Assembly: GCA_914767715.1 (NCBI GenBank)
Contig: OU612065.1
Coordinates: forward strand, 34,350,001 to 34,414,000
Direction of reading: 5' to 3'
Length of the DNA: 64,000 nt
Origin: Membranipora membranacea
Taxonomy: Eukaryota; Bryozoa; Gymnolaemata; Cheilostomatida; Membraniporidae
A program made the position numbers and the translations under genes. The notes under the pieces were generated by a model that was given only the letters and a program-made list of their open reading frames with translations, had not been told where the DNA came from and searched no databases. Positions within the stretch are counted from its first letter, which is position 1. Every line of letters starts with the position of its first letter. Below, one piece after another: positions 1 to 12,105 of the stretch.

Positions 1-596
1 AATCCAAAACCGAAGGCACTATGATTATCATTAAAGTTTCCCCTCTGTATCCTTACTCTGTGGACATATCTTTGGCCAAGTAAGCTGACACAATCACTTT
101 TGTGGGTTAAGGTTATGATACCAGCGTTGACCGATTCAGACATTTTATATACCGTTGGAAAGCTGCTGAGCTACTGATCGCTAATAGCTCATCAAAAATG
201 TGATTGGATGATGTTGCGTCATTTTATCGGAGAAATGAGGCCGAAAAGGCTGTTTTTAGCAAAGTGGATGGCTGCGCTACATTGATTGCTACAAATTTCT
301 AAACAGGTTACATTCATTCTTAGAGACATAGTTCATCCAAATTTTAGGTGGAAAATAATATTTGATGAGCCCAAAATGGCTTTTTAAGTCACGTCATAAT
401 GCGTGTTGTTTTTTAACTTTGATGATATAATGCTAAATTTTAAGCTACGATTTGAGACAGTTCGAATAAAATAGGGCCATATTTTTTGCTTTTTTTCCAC
501 TATATTGCTGTTTAAATGACACACACCACAAATTTCAGCAGTATATCAAATGTATCAATATCAGCATAGACCATCAAAGGTAGATACGTTTTGCGC

Positions 597-987
597 CATT
601 TATCAATAACGTCAAACATGCTGTCAAAAGGTCCAGCACTAAAGACAGACAAATTTATTTTGAAAATTCTCACATACGAAGCCGCTTTGATTAAGCATGG
701 TACAAACAGGAAATGCCAACAGAATACGGCACTATGCATTTGTCTTCCTCGAATTATACCACACAGAATACCCAAAACAGCCAATTTAAGGGGCTTTTCA
801 AGGTGTTTTTCGGCATTCTGTGTGGTATAATTCGAGGAAGACTAAAACATAGTGCCATAATCTGTTGGCATTTCCTGTTTTTACTATGCTTAATCAAAGC
901 GGCTTCGTATGTGAGAAGTTTCAAAATAGATTTGTCTGGCCTGAGTGCTGGACCTTTTGACAGCATGTTTGACGTTATTGATAAATG
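597..987. mobile_element. Foldback element with about 177-bp arms (copy A)
   Basis: The sequence 597 to about 773 is repeated in inverted orientation at about 810-987, with a loop of roughly 36 bp. Because of the symmetry both strands read almost the same open frame of 70-90 codons. I cannot assign that frame to a family. A transcript through it would fold into a long hairpin. The same element is at 51126-51516. Confidence 0.8.
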
Positions 988-1144
988 ACTTAGTGGGTTA
1001 AAATTGCAAGTGTTGTCTCTGTCCGAGGACTGAGGAATATCAGTGCCTTAAGGGCGCGGCCGCCGTATTTGTCGGCAAGTTGCTCTCAGTTTGCAGGCAG
1101 GCCGGAGCATACCTGGGGCGTCATGTGTCATGAGCCCAGTAGTC

Positions 1145-1235
1145 AGTAGACCGCAGCGGGATTCGAAGCTGGGACCTCCAACGCTTGTGCGTCAGAGGGC
1201 AGGCGCTCTAAACAACTGAGCTACCTCCTACTCCT
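1145..1235 (-). mobile_element. tRNA-derived SINE head
   Basis: On the minus strand there is an A-box-like TAGCTCAGTTG followed by a B-box-like GCTTCGAATCCC at tRNA-like spacing. The sequence does not fold as a complete standard tRNA in my reading, and it is duplicated at 51668-51762 within the large duplication, so I call it a SINE head and not a tRNA gene. Confidence 0.55.
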
Positions 1236-1286
1236 TGTCTAGTAGTAACAGTAAAGTAAAACTGATAAAGTAGAAAAGAAACTGTA

Positions 1287-1616
1287 GTCTGGAAGCTGTC
1301 ACGTAAAATATTGAGAGATGACGGCATCTCAACTACCACGTTCCATCCTATTACCTAAGCTTAGCCAGTTGTTTTCATCAATCAGTCACCAGCCTGCATA
1401 TTGCTATATTACTGTATTTTTCTGTATAATATATTTTGTGTGTGTCAGGATGTAAAGCAAAGCAGTTAATTGGATGCATATGAGAAGTTTGGAACAGCTG
1501 TTGGATATCACATACTGCTATAAACATTATTTACATCAAAACATTAGATCATTTTTCAATAAATAATACTAATACTGAGTGCAAAGTTACCTCGCGTACC
1601 ATTCTAACTAATAGTA
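1287..1616. repeat. 330-bp interspersed repeat, copy 1
   Basis: It starts at GTAGTCTGGAAGCTGTCACG and ends at CATTCTAACTAATAGT. It recurs at 5393-5714, outside the large duplication, and at 51811-52135. No open reading frame is kept among copies. It may be the body of a SINE whose tRNA-like head is at 1145-1235, but the 5393 copy lacks that head. Confidence 0.75.
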
Positions 1617-1665
1617 AAAAACTATTAAAGGACCAAAGCAATATATAGTGTAGCTAGTGCTGCAG

Positions 1666-1770
1666 TAGCCTGTCTTGACAAGCTTTGTTCGGTGGGGGGT
1701 GGGGGAAAATGCAAGAGTTGACAAACTTTGTTCTCCACCCCAACCGAACAAAGCTTGTCAAGACAGGCTA
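1666..1770. repeat. Hairpin repeat
   Basis: Inverted arms of about 35 bp (TAGCCTGTCTTGACAAGC and its complement) flank a G-rich then C-rich loop. It is conserved in the duplicate at 52186-52291. A decayed relative is visible near 27165-27215. Confidence 0.7.
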
Positions 1771-3599
1771 GTCCTGCAGTAGCCATGCAACAGTTTTACA
1801 CTGAAAGATTCATAGCACTTCTGGGTAACAATCATGTAAAGTGGTAGAAATCGTCATCCTGCTGACCTAATGAATATATGCCATGTACTGTACAAGTATA
1901 ATAGACTAGCACTTTAGAGCTTCCTATTTTCCTTCCACACTGGAACCACTCACACCAGTGGATAAAAAAACTCTTATGATGAGGGTTGCCATAACAAACT
2001 CCATATAAATCCCTCTAGTTGCTAGTATATACACCAACACCAGTTAACTGCAGTTCTCTAATTGTGTACTACTGTGTAATTGTTAGCACTCTGTGTCTGT
2101 GTGTATGGACTATCGAATCCACCTGAGCAATCAACTTCATTATGTGTCTTGCAAAGGTTGTGTCTAAGATTTTGTTTTGAGCCGTGAAAAAGTGGTTGGC
2201 ATACTTTCAAATTATTACGACTGTCTACTATTCGATATGAAGTAGGTGAAATATGATAAGGATTCGGATGAAATCCAAAATATAACACAACAAAATTGTT
2301 TCAACTGGTTTTCCTCTGCCTAAACTCATCCAGAAAATTTCAACATAAAAAGGAGGGGATAACATTTATCACTTTCTATTAGAATCAATATTAACTTGGT
2401 CCACTGCAGCAATTCAAATAGCAGTCCTGCCATAAACAAAGAAGCTAAGATCTTACATACCTTTCCCTTGAACCGGAACATAAAAATAATTATCCCGACA
2501 AATCATACAATAGTATCTACAATAGATTCAATATAGCTTCGATTATCTTTATTATATGTCAATTATTTAAAAACTCCACTACTAAATTAAATGTATAAAT
2601 AGTTGCAATTTTATATCAGACATATCAGCCTATTTGTAAGTCCGCTGACACAATGAGTTTTGTCGCCACTTATATAGTGAAAAAAAACTTTTAATATTCT
2701 CACTGAAACTTGTGTTGTTCAATCATTGTTCCAATTTTTTATTAGCTGTATAATAGAACTTCACTCTAATTATCAGAACCTAGTCACTAAGTTAACCTGG
2801 TCCTGGTATTAGCTGTTTGATGTTATAAGTTCCTCTAAAGTATGTATCCAATTATTTGAGTCACTGAAGTACTGTATGGCATACATTAATCGTGCTCAAC
2901 TAGCTCTTCTTGGTTAAATTTATTGTTTCCGTTTCTGCAATATTCAATTTTTCGGAATCTGGAATATTATCATAAAATTGATTATCTTCAAACTTAAGTT
3001 GACCCTATAATTTTCTATTTTCGTTAAAAGCACAGAATGAAAGAATGTGAATTCCCATTAATCTGTTTAAAGCAGAAGTTAAATAATAGCATACTTTCAG
3101 GAGAACTGCAAAACGTAGACACTGTCTTTGATTTATCATAGAGATAAATAACATCCGCTATCGAAGAATTTCAGATGAGAAAGCTTTTATCACATTACAG
3201 AGAATAACAGATATTTTGCTCCATTATAGACATTATACTCATATCTTCATAAACCAAATTTATTTAAAATTATTGTCTGCTGTGCTGTTGGTCAGAGTTT
3301 TGGGTATTACAATACCCGAGAAGTAGAATTTACAATACAAGTATATAATTTATTGTAAAATTATCAATACAGAATCACTGCCCAAGTATCTATAATCAAT
3401 CTGAGGTGCTCATAGTCTCAAAACCTTACATGCAGGGTTAGGGTTTCAGCTAATTCAGGCTGGATCAACAGACTAACTGGTTTAGAGTGACGTTATCAGG
3501 GGATTATCAACTGATTTACTGACTATCCCTATCAAAAATACTACATAAAAAGAACATTACCGAATCTTATCACATCACAATCTGTGTTCTCTATTGTAG

Positions 3600-3740
3600 T
3601 CTAGGAACGCTGACCAGCCTGGAAGATCTGAGGTTAGATTATAATAAAACACTGACAGAATTACCAGATGAGATTGGAGGATTGAAGTGTCTGCTGACGT
3701 TAAATGTACTAGGGTGTGGCCTCACCAGTCTGCCAAGCAG
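3600..3740 (+). CDS. LRR exon, type B (two leucine-rich repeats)
   Basis: This 141-nt exon, phase 2 in and phase 2 out, encodes 47 residues forming two Shoc2/Roco-like LRRs with LxxLxxLxLxxNxxLxxLP spacing (for example LTELPDEIGGLK and GLTSLPSR). Near-identical exons occur at 44519, 46329 and 49252 in the downstream LRR gene. The acceptor is GTAG at 3596-3599 and the donor is GTAAAT at 3741. It joins exon 7031 in frame (AG plus C gives Ser). Confidence 0.85.
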
Positions 3741-6700
3741 GTAAATATATATAATATATTTATATACATTCATTACATATTGAGTTTGAGTCGCTTTAAG
3801 AACATATTGATGTACACTGAATGAATTTATGTATATATAAATATAGATATATATGAATTCATTGCATGTTGAGTTTAATAACTCTAAGAACTTATTGATG
3901 TGTGCTGAATATCATGCTCTAAGCTGAAAATATTGCATTATGAGACTGGTGTGTAGAATGCAATTACCAACAAGGTGACCCTCGATTGCAATTTTTTAAC
4001 AAATTATCATAAACACTGTAGGACGTAAATATTAACTGCATGATATTGTCATAAACCAAATTTATGGCAGGATATTAAGGATTTGTCTAAAGTGCTGTTG
4101 GTGAGACTTTTGGGTATACCAAGTTGCCAGATCTGCGAATGATAGAATTTACAATACAAGTATGGAATTTATGGAATCCTGCCGATATGCAAATTATGTC
4201 TGGAATCGTCAATATGATATAAGTATTTAGATTAATTCCTTTTTAGGGCAGTTGTGCGCAATATAAACATATAGGAATGGAAAGTGATATACCTACACAA
4301 GAATATTATGAAGATCATCTTTAGGATCATATCCCCTTGTAAAAATCACTGATCCATCTTTGTTGCCAGTATTATAGGAAGTGCTTGCACCGATGTGTTT
4401 GTATACGCTGTTTGTCAGGTTTTTGGCTGAGCCAACCGCAAGGAATATTGATAATAGAAAAGGCAATTGAAAATATAGTAGCCTATTGATCGTTGGTGTG
4501 CGGTCTTTGTATTAAACCTGTAGAAAAGCTGCAAACGATATTCCGCTAATAAATAAAACTTGCAGATACTATAAATGGCAAAAAGATTTTCCCATATAAA
4601 TTGTAAAACTAATAATTCATACATTACTATCAATCTATTTATAAGCAGTCATACTCTCCAAATATTACCAGACACCATAATAGATTGTTATACTGCAAGA
4701 TGGATTACAAAGTCTCCAGGGGATGGTTTCAATAAGAGACTCAAACATCTCTTATAGCTTCAAAATTCAGCAATAAATAGATAGACAGACATAATGTTAC
4801 CCATCATTCTGTAAGTGTTTGCATTGCTGTTTGTCCGGTCTTTTTATATCAGCAAGCTTTGAAAAATAGAAATTAGAGAAGAAATTTGAGAAAATCAAAT
4901 TTTATTTTACATCAAAAATATATTTTCCCCTTTGTTAGAGCTTACCTGTCTCAAAGTTGTAGGCTGGGCATGTTACAGAGACCAGGTTATCTTTTTGATA
5001 AGCCAATGCAGAATCACAACCCATGGCCTGCAGGTCAGATTCACTTTCTCCCATCTCTATCCAGGTTAATTGATCACCCAATAGTGATTCCGTACATGTG
5101 CTCCATTTTGGCACCAAACATCTCATAAAAGTTTGTTTACATTGATAAGGAAGAATTTGATATCAGGTGTGGGACTCTCATAAACAATGCCCTATACTAT
5201 CAAACAATAATTACTGATAAATAAATTTACTTGTTTTTCTCAGTAAATAGTAATTATTTTTTGAAAAACATTATAGCTGCACATTGTGGAGATCATTTTG
5301 ATGGTCTCATTTGCCTTGTAGCTTAAGTATATAAGCATTTAATCAGGACTGAAACTGCAAACAGAATTATAGCTTGAAGTCTATGCACCTGTAGTCTGGA
5401 AGCTGTCACGTAAAATATTTAGAGATGATGGCATCTCAACTACCACGTTCCATCCTATTACCTAAGCTTAGCCAGTTGTATTAAGCAATCAGTCACCAGC
5501 CTGCATATTGCTATTACTGTATTTTTCTGTATAATATATTTTTTGTGTGTCAGGATGTAAAGCAAAGCAGTTAATTGAATACATATGAGAAGTTTGGAAC
5601 AGCTGTTGGATATCACATACTGCTATAAACATTATTTACTTCAAAACATTAGATCATTTTTTGATAAATAATACTGAGTGCAAAGTTACCTCACGTACCA
5701 TTCTAACTAATAGTCTACCTGATCACTTGCCCATTGCTGGGTGCCAAAATTGTGTGGCAAACACAGCTCATCAATAATGGTCACAAAACTACACAGTGAC
5801 TTAATATCCAACAAAATAAATGAGCCAGGAAATTGGAGTGTAATTTATGAAATCGGCAACCCAGGGGAGACCTCCATGAGCGATGCTTTATAGAAGCAAA
5901 TTATCACTATCACATCTCTCAAAATCATCACTCACTTGGCTGTTCAATTAGACAAATTCGCTCACTCAGAATTTATATAGTTCCATCAAAGACTGAGCCA
6001 TTTCTGAGCGAGACCATAGAGTGCGCGATCAGATTGCGATTTTGGCTGTTTTTAATTGAAAGATCCCCCTAAAACCCTTCGCTCTCCTTTAAAATACGAT
6101 GCTAAAGCTAATAGCACAGTTGTTATAATCCAAGCAGATGAACCAGGTCAGAAATTTCACTTTTAAGCCACCCTGTATGACGAAAAAGTTACACAATTTA
6201 ATCAAGAAGCATGATGGGATCCTTGAAAAATACTCATGGTCAATCATGGCTCAATACTAAAAAACTTGATAAAAAGTATTAAAAACCATAAGAGAGTTTC
6301 AAAATTGCAGAGTGTGGATCTTATCAGGAAACATCTGAAACAACATGTTTTGAACCTAACAAATAATGGGGGTTTGTCAACATAGTTTTGAACAGAAAAG
6401 TTTGTCATGATGATACAAATGGGTGTTTGAAATTTGACGACATAAAAATGACAGAAAAACATGAAACAACTGCGAACAGGGCACAATGTTTTGTTGAAAA
6501 ATCATTTGAACTCCATCTGAATTGGTAAACAAGGTATATAAGTCATCTTTGTCTACTTTCTGACAAACTTTATAATGAATCTGCTTCCTACAGTAGGAAG
6601 CAGATTCATTATAAATTTTGGCTATATATTATAAAAATGGCCATATAGAACATTAGTCTCAGAACACATGATTCTTTTGATAGACAATTTCTCACAGGAC

Positions 6701-9700
6701 TGGTCACGAATTCACCAAATTACAGACACTAATTATGCTTTTGAAACATTCATCGAAAGCTACTCTACCATCATTGAAAATTCAAGCAAGAAGACTAGTG
6801 CTAAAACCCAAATGCGACATTTTAAAAAGCCACCGATGACCACAGGATCATTGGAACTTAGAGAAAAGTGTAAAAATTGCACATTAAATCTAAACAAGAA
6901 CAGGAGTTTCCAATACAGAAGCCAGCTAACCAATAAATTGCCTTCCAATTAGTCCTTTTTATGATATTTAGGAATTGTTAACAATTTCAGGTATTTCAAG
7001 GCGTCAGCTATTTTATTTTTCTTTTTACAGCATGTCAAACTTAGAAAATTTAAGGCAACTGAATATCAATAAGAATATAGCTCTACTCTCAATTCCCGCT
7101 GGAGTATGTCGACTCGATACACTCAAGTCAATAGAGTGTGAAGACTGTGCATCTCTGACAAGTCCTCCTTATGCTGTCTGTAGTCAGGGGCTGCCAGCAA
7201 TGAGAAAATACTTTGCCGATCTGGAAGAAAATGTTGAGCAAAACATAAAGTTTGTTCCAATAACTGCTATTGGTCAAACTATGGCTGGTAAAACCAGCCT
7301 TGTTCGGTCAATGAAAGAAAATAAACGGGCTTTGACCACTCGATGTAACAATAGCAAGCTAGATGAGGCCACCAAAGTGATCAAGGTGTGTGAGGTAGAC
7401 GTTGATGAAAAATTCAAACTCGTATTTCATGACTTTGGTGGGCAGGCAATATATCAGTTTGCCTACCAATTGTCACATAGATCACAGTATGTTCCCATGC
7501 TTGTCATAGACATTGCTGAATTTGCCCGACTTGTAGCTGAACACGGAGAAGAAAATGCCTGTGAGACAGTCTGTTTTACATGGCTCTCCCACCTTTATTT
7601 GTCCTGTCCAAAAGCAGGCCAGCCTTTCGTGGTGCTCACCCACTGTGATCTTATTGATAATGAAACCTGCAAAGCGAGAGTGAGTCAGTTGATAGAAGTG
7701 ACTGAACGTCTACGCCTTAGGTTAATAGAGGAGGAGAAAGCCATAGAACCAATGAACAGTCCAATCTTCATGATGGAGAGTTTTCGTGATACATCTCAGC
7801 CTCTTCTCTCAAAACACACACCCCTTCTCATATATAAAGGTTCTGGAACACAGGTAATCCTCGATCTAAAAACCTTCCTTGTGTCTATTGGATTGCCTCT
7901 ACTCACAAATATTCCAGGTAGCTGGTATGTTCTGATGAATTTGTGTGCAAACAGCACACAGCCATATCTTACGCTGGGTGAGCTAGACAAGCTCTTCTCT
8001 AATGACAAAGATCGCTTCATTCTTCAGTACCTTCAGGAAATCGGGCGAGTGATGTGGTACAGAAATCGAGTCAAACTAGCAAACATTGTGTTTCATCGCA
8101 TTGAGCTGCTCACACACCTAGTTGAGTTGCTCTATGATCACTGCAGAGAGGAAGCGTGGAATGAGCGTAGTTTTCTGGCATTTCAGCATGATAACATGGG
8201 AATCAACCAACGGCAATACGATCATATGGTCCAATCATACCTTACTACTGGAGTGATAAGGGACATTTTGCTGGTCAACCTTATCAAAAAAGAGTCAAAA
8301 TTGCAACCTGAGCTGGCAATCGAAGTACTGAAGGTCTTCCATCTGGTTTGTGGCCCAGTCAAGAAGGACAGTGAAAGTCATTATATCATCCCATACTTCA
8401 GTCCTAGAGAACTCACAATCGAGGAATCTGGAATGTACATTCTTTTGAAAGTTGACATATGTTTTAATGGACTGGCTATTCCTAGCTACGTATACCATTT
8501 GCTCGCTGCAAATTATGTTGACCTCCATATTACCTCATACAATACTATTAAGGCTGGCTGCAATGGTGTTTGCGTGAGGGAAAACAATGGCACAATCAAG
8601 TACTTACTTCATAACCATATTGAGAGAACCTTTTCGCTCCTGATCCTGACCCCAACAAAACATATCGCTAAATCCTGGGACAGCCTGCTGCACACCTTGC
8701 AACATTTAAGATCCCAACTGGAACAAGAATGGAAGGGCGCTCACTATGAGATAGTATTCTACTGTTCGCACTGCCTGCTCACTAAGAAGGAGAACCCAAC
8801 CACTCAAGTCAATCCTGCATGGCTCAACAATCAACATCAACCTTATACTGGCGATGAAACTTGTGACTGTATTCAACTTCAATCTTCAACCAAAAGCCCG
8901 ACTACTATTCCATATCCACTGTTCTATCCATGTGAGTACAGTTTCACCAACTTATGTATGATTGATATGGCAATGCAAATTCTGGTCTGCTCTTTCTGCC
9001 TTCCTCTATAGATGCCTTAATTCAAATTGTATTTCTGATGCTTGCTATATTATGACATACTACTTGCTACTATATGCTTGATAGGTAGCACCATCACAAA
9101 AGAAGGGGTTCAGACTTTAGATGAGTACTTGTCAGGCTTCGAAGTGGCTTCTCATGAATCACAAATAGAGGATATTGTGAAGGAAGTAAATTCTGAGAAA
9201 GTTCTTATTTACGATTCAGATTCATATCCAGTCACGGCTGACCCAATGAGTAGTACACAGAAACATAAGGTAGGAAGATGTTGTTGATTTTCACCTTTTA
9301 TATGTAATATTTTCAAGATGAACCCAACTGTTTTCACTCATAACCTGCATACAATAAGATGGTAGTAAATTTACTGGATTTAGTGTGCCTACACACGCAT
9401 TAGTCAGAGTCTTATTTTTTTGCAGAAGGTGTACAAAATGTCTGAGACTCGCGGAAGAGCGCTGATTATATCGAACACCTGCAATAACACAAGGAAAGGT
9501 TCAGAGCATGACTATCGGAATATTAAAGGAATGCTAGAGAAGTTTGGATTTATAACTGTAGGAGGTCACAAAAATTACACTGCAGAGGTAATGGCAATGT
9601 TTTTGCTCCGCCATTGTTTAAGCGCTCAAACGGTGACGGGATGCTGGTAGAGGCATTTCATTATCAAGAGAAAGTGGTTGATAATGAAATGCCTCTACCA

Positions 9701-12033
9701 GCATCCCGCCAACGTTTGAGCGCTTAAACTAGCTCCGCCACAATGAAATAAACGCATTGTCACTATAGGAAAATTATTAATATTTGATCTAAAATTATAA
9801 TAGTTAGAGGTGACTGTAACTCAGTTTGTAAGGTAGTATAGATATTTCATATGAGAGAGCCAGTGATCAATTCCCAGCAAATGCAGATGTATAAGAAGAA
9901 GCGACCAACCAAAGCAGCAGCATCTTGTTATCAACTTGATGCTATTTCTTCTTCAAAATCTTTTTTTTTGCTGAAAATTAGTATCAACTTTTCAGGATAA
10001 GCTGCTAAATCTACTTTAATTCTCAAAATCCGATCAAAATTAATCAAGTTATCAAAGAAAAACCTGGATTTTTGACAGTAAAGCAATAATCGCATCATTG
10101 CTTCTACAACTTACGATGACGTTACGTCGCCCCACAATTAAGTGCCTCACTTCAGCTGTATATGGTGTCCTGTCTAGGTTTGTTATTAAGTCTATGGTGA
10201 GATCCTATTTTTTGGCTTCAGGCTATATACGTATACTCGAATCACTTATTTGTTGTTTGAATAGATGATCGTTACGGCTATCCATTCAGAGACACAGCTA
10301 GTAGACTGGGAGACAGGAGAATCAGTACACAAACATCTCAACTCATTTGTGTTGGTCATCACAAGTCATGGTCATGAAGGGTCTCTGTCTGGTTCCAACG
10401 GTAAACATCTCGTAATCACAGAGCTTATGGATCTGCTCTCATCTGAGAATTTCCCAGCTATGAGAGGGAAGCCAAAGCTTGTCATCATACAGGCTTGTGC
10501 TGGCAGTAAGTTTATAAACTTGATCAATTATGGACAGTCAAATATTGTTCTAAGGGAGTAACTTACTAAAAGTTCAACGATTATTTTTTAATTTCCATGT
10601 CCTTGTCATTTACGTCTGCATTCTCAGGCAGCGATTTACCGATGGTATGACATACACTCAGTAGAAAATTTGGGCATAAAAAATACTCTAAGTATTTGCT
10701 CTTATACTCATAAGACAAATTAGTTCTCGGTGAAAGTCAAGATTGTCTCTCTACTTGTAGGTAGGAAAGAAACACTTCCAGGAGACTTGCCCCCTTCTCA
10801 AGCACCACCCAATCAGAATCAGCTAGAAGTAGATCAGCCTCAACACAGCAATGGAGCCACAAATGAATCCCCTTCTACAGATCCTCATGATAACCCTATA
10901 TCAGACTTCATCATTATGCAGTCCAGCTTTGATTGTAAGTTGTGAGAGACAATATTCCCTACTTTCTAATTGTGATGGTAGATGTGTTTGTATTGAAATG
11001 AACATAATTGTACTTTATATCACTGACAACCAGTTTGAAGGTTGTCTTGGTTTGTTGATGATTGAGTTATTTTAAATTATGAACAGTAGGACACCCAACT
11101 CAATCTGACGGGCACAGCTGAGCTGAGGCATATCCATCTTCTTTGTTTGAGTGATGTCATCGATCAGGTATTTTAACAGGATATCCCAGCCTTTGGCATG
11201 CACAACTCATTTGAACACTTACAGAGTATGATAACTAGCCACTTGGTCATACTAGGCAATAGTAGGAAATGCAAAAACAATTTTTTGTCTTCCTTTGCAG
11301 CATTCAAATCACATCGAAGTCCTAAAGTTGGCTCGCTGTTCATCCGCTGCCTGGTATCTACATTCTATAGATATGCTCACAGAGATCATCTCGAAGAACT
11401 GGCAGCAATTGTAAGTGATAGATCTTACTGCAGTTTTAGTCAATGTATGATGCTTGTAAACAATTTTTACACAATCAATCGAGTTTTTTGCAGTACAGTT
11501 ATTAATTGTCTCAACAAATTGTTGGTTAATGCTTGAGAGTTTAGTAAGACTTGATGTAAGCATGTGTATTTTTACAGCATAATCTCAAGCTGAATCAATC
11601 AAGCACAAATACAACACATGTTTTTTTAGGGTGGGGGGTAAATGGACTGAATAATACATAGCATGTTAGTCACAGCTAAGTAAATGATTCCACCCGCACC
11701 TTTGTGACGGCCATTGGCTTATTTTACAGGTCAGAGAGACTGTAGTAAAGGCTGGAGCACAGAGAACAGAATATCTGCAAAGAATCGGAAAGCAGCGGTA
11801 TCCCTCTATGCCTCAGAGTAGATGTACATTTCCAGGTAATAAGTTCTATCTGCAGCCTGGAATCAATATGAGAACAGAGGACCACCCAGAATCACTCAGA
11901 AATCCTGTGTTACGCAAACCTACAGCTACAAGGATTCACACAGAACCTGGTATGTATGATGTTATGTATGATATAGAAGAAATGAAAATCATAAAAACTT
12001 TTTAGTCGTTTCAATGCCGTTGCGCCACTTACG

Positions 12034-12105
<72 letters not shown>

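Larger units (their letters stand above)
1..5290. repeat. Segmental duplication, copy A
   Basis: This stretch is repeated at 50033-55030 with only scattered substitutions and indels. The shared order is: part of a foldback arm, the 597-987 palindromic element, a tRNA-derived SINE head, a 330-bp repeat, a small hairpin, then about 3 kb of plain AT-rich sequence. Copy A keeps an LRR exon at 3600-3740, while copy B has lost the matching segment. It lies in or upstream of an intron of the Roco-caspase gene. Apart from the LRR exon I see no coding sequence here. Confidence 0.9.
3741..7030. other. Long intron of the Roco-caspase gene, repeat-filled
   Basis: From 3741 to 5290 the sequence matches intron sequence downstream of the LRR exon at 46329. 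From 5393 to 7030 it holds a 330-bp repeat, a MITE remnant, a perfect palindrome and a non-LTR fragment, listed separately. I see no further exon of phase 2 in it. Confidence 0.6.

Noticed and set aside
1145-1235. Functional tRNA gene
   Set aside because: Boxes A and B are present but a cloverleaf with acceptor stem cannot be formed, and the copy is part of a repeat.
6975-7030. Met at 6975 as the start of the Roc-COR protein
   Set aside because: CTTTTTACAG at 7021-7030 is a good acceptor, the phase fits the LRR exon, and residues before it are unlike an LRR.
11090-11166. Additional caspase exon between 10934 and 11301
   Set aside because: AG and GT borders exist, but in the required phase it hits a TGA after ten codons, and the flanking exons already join in frame.
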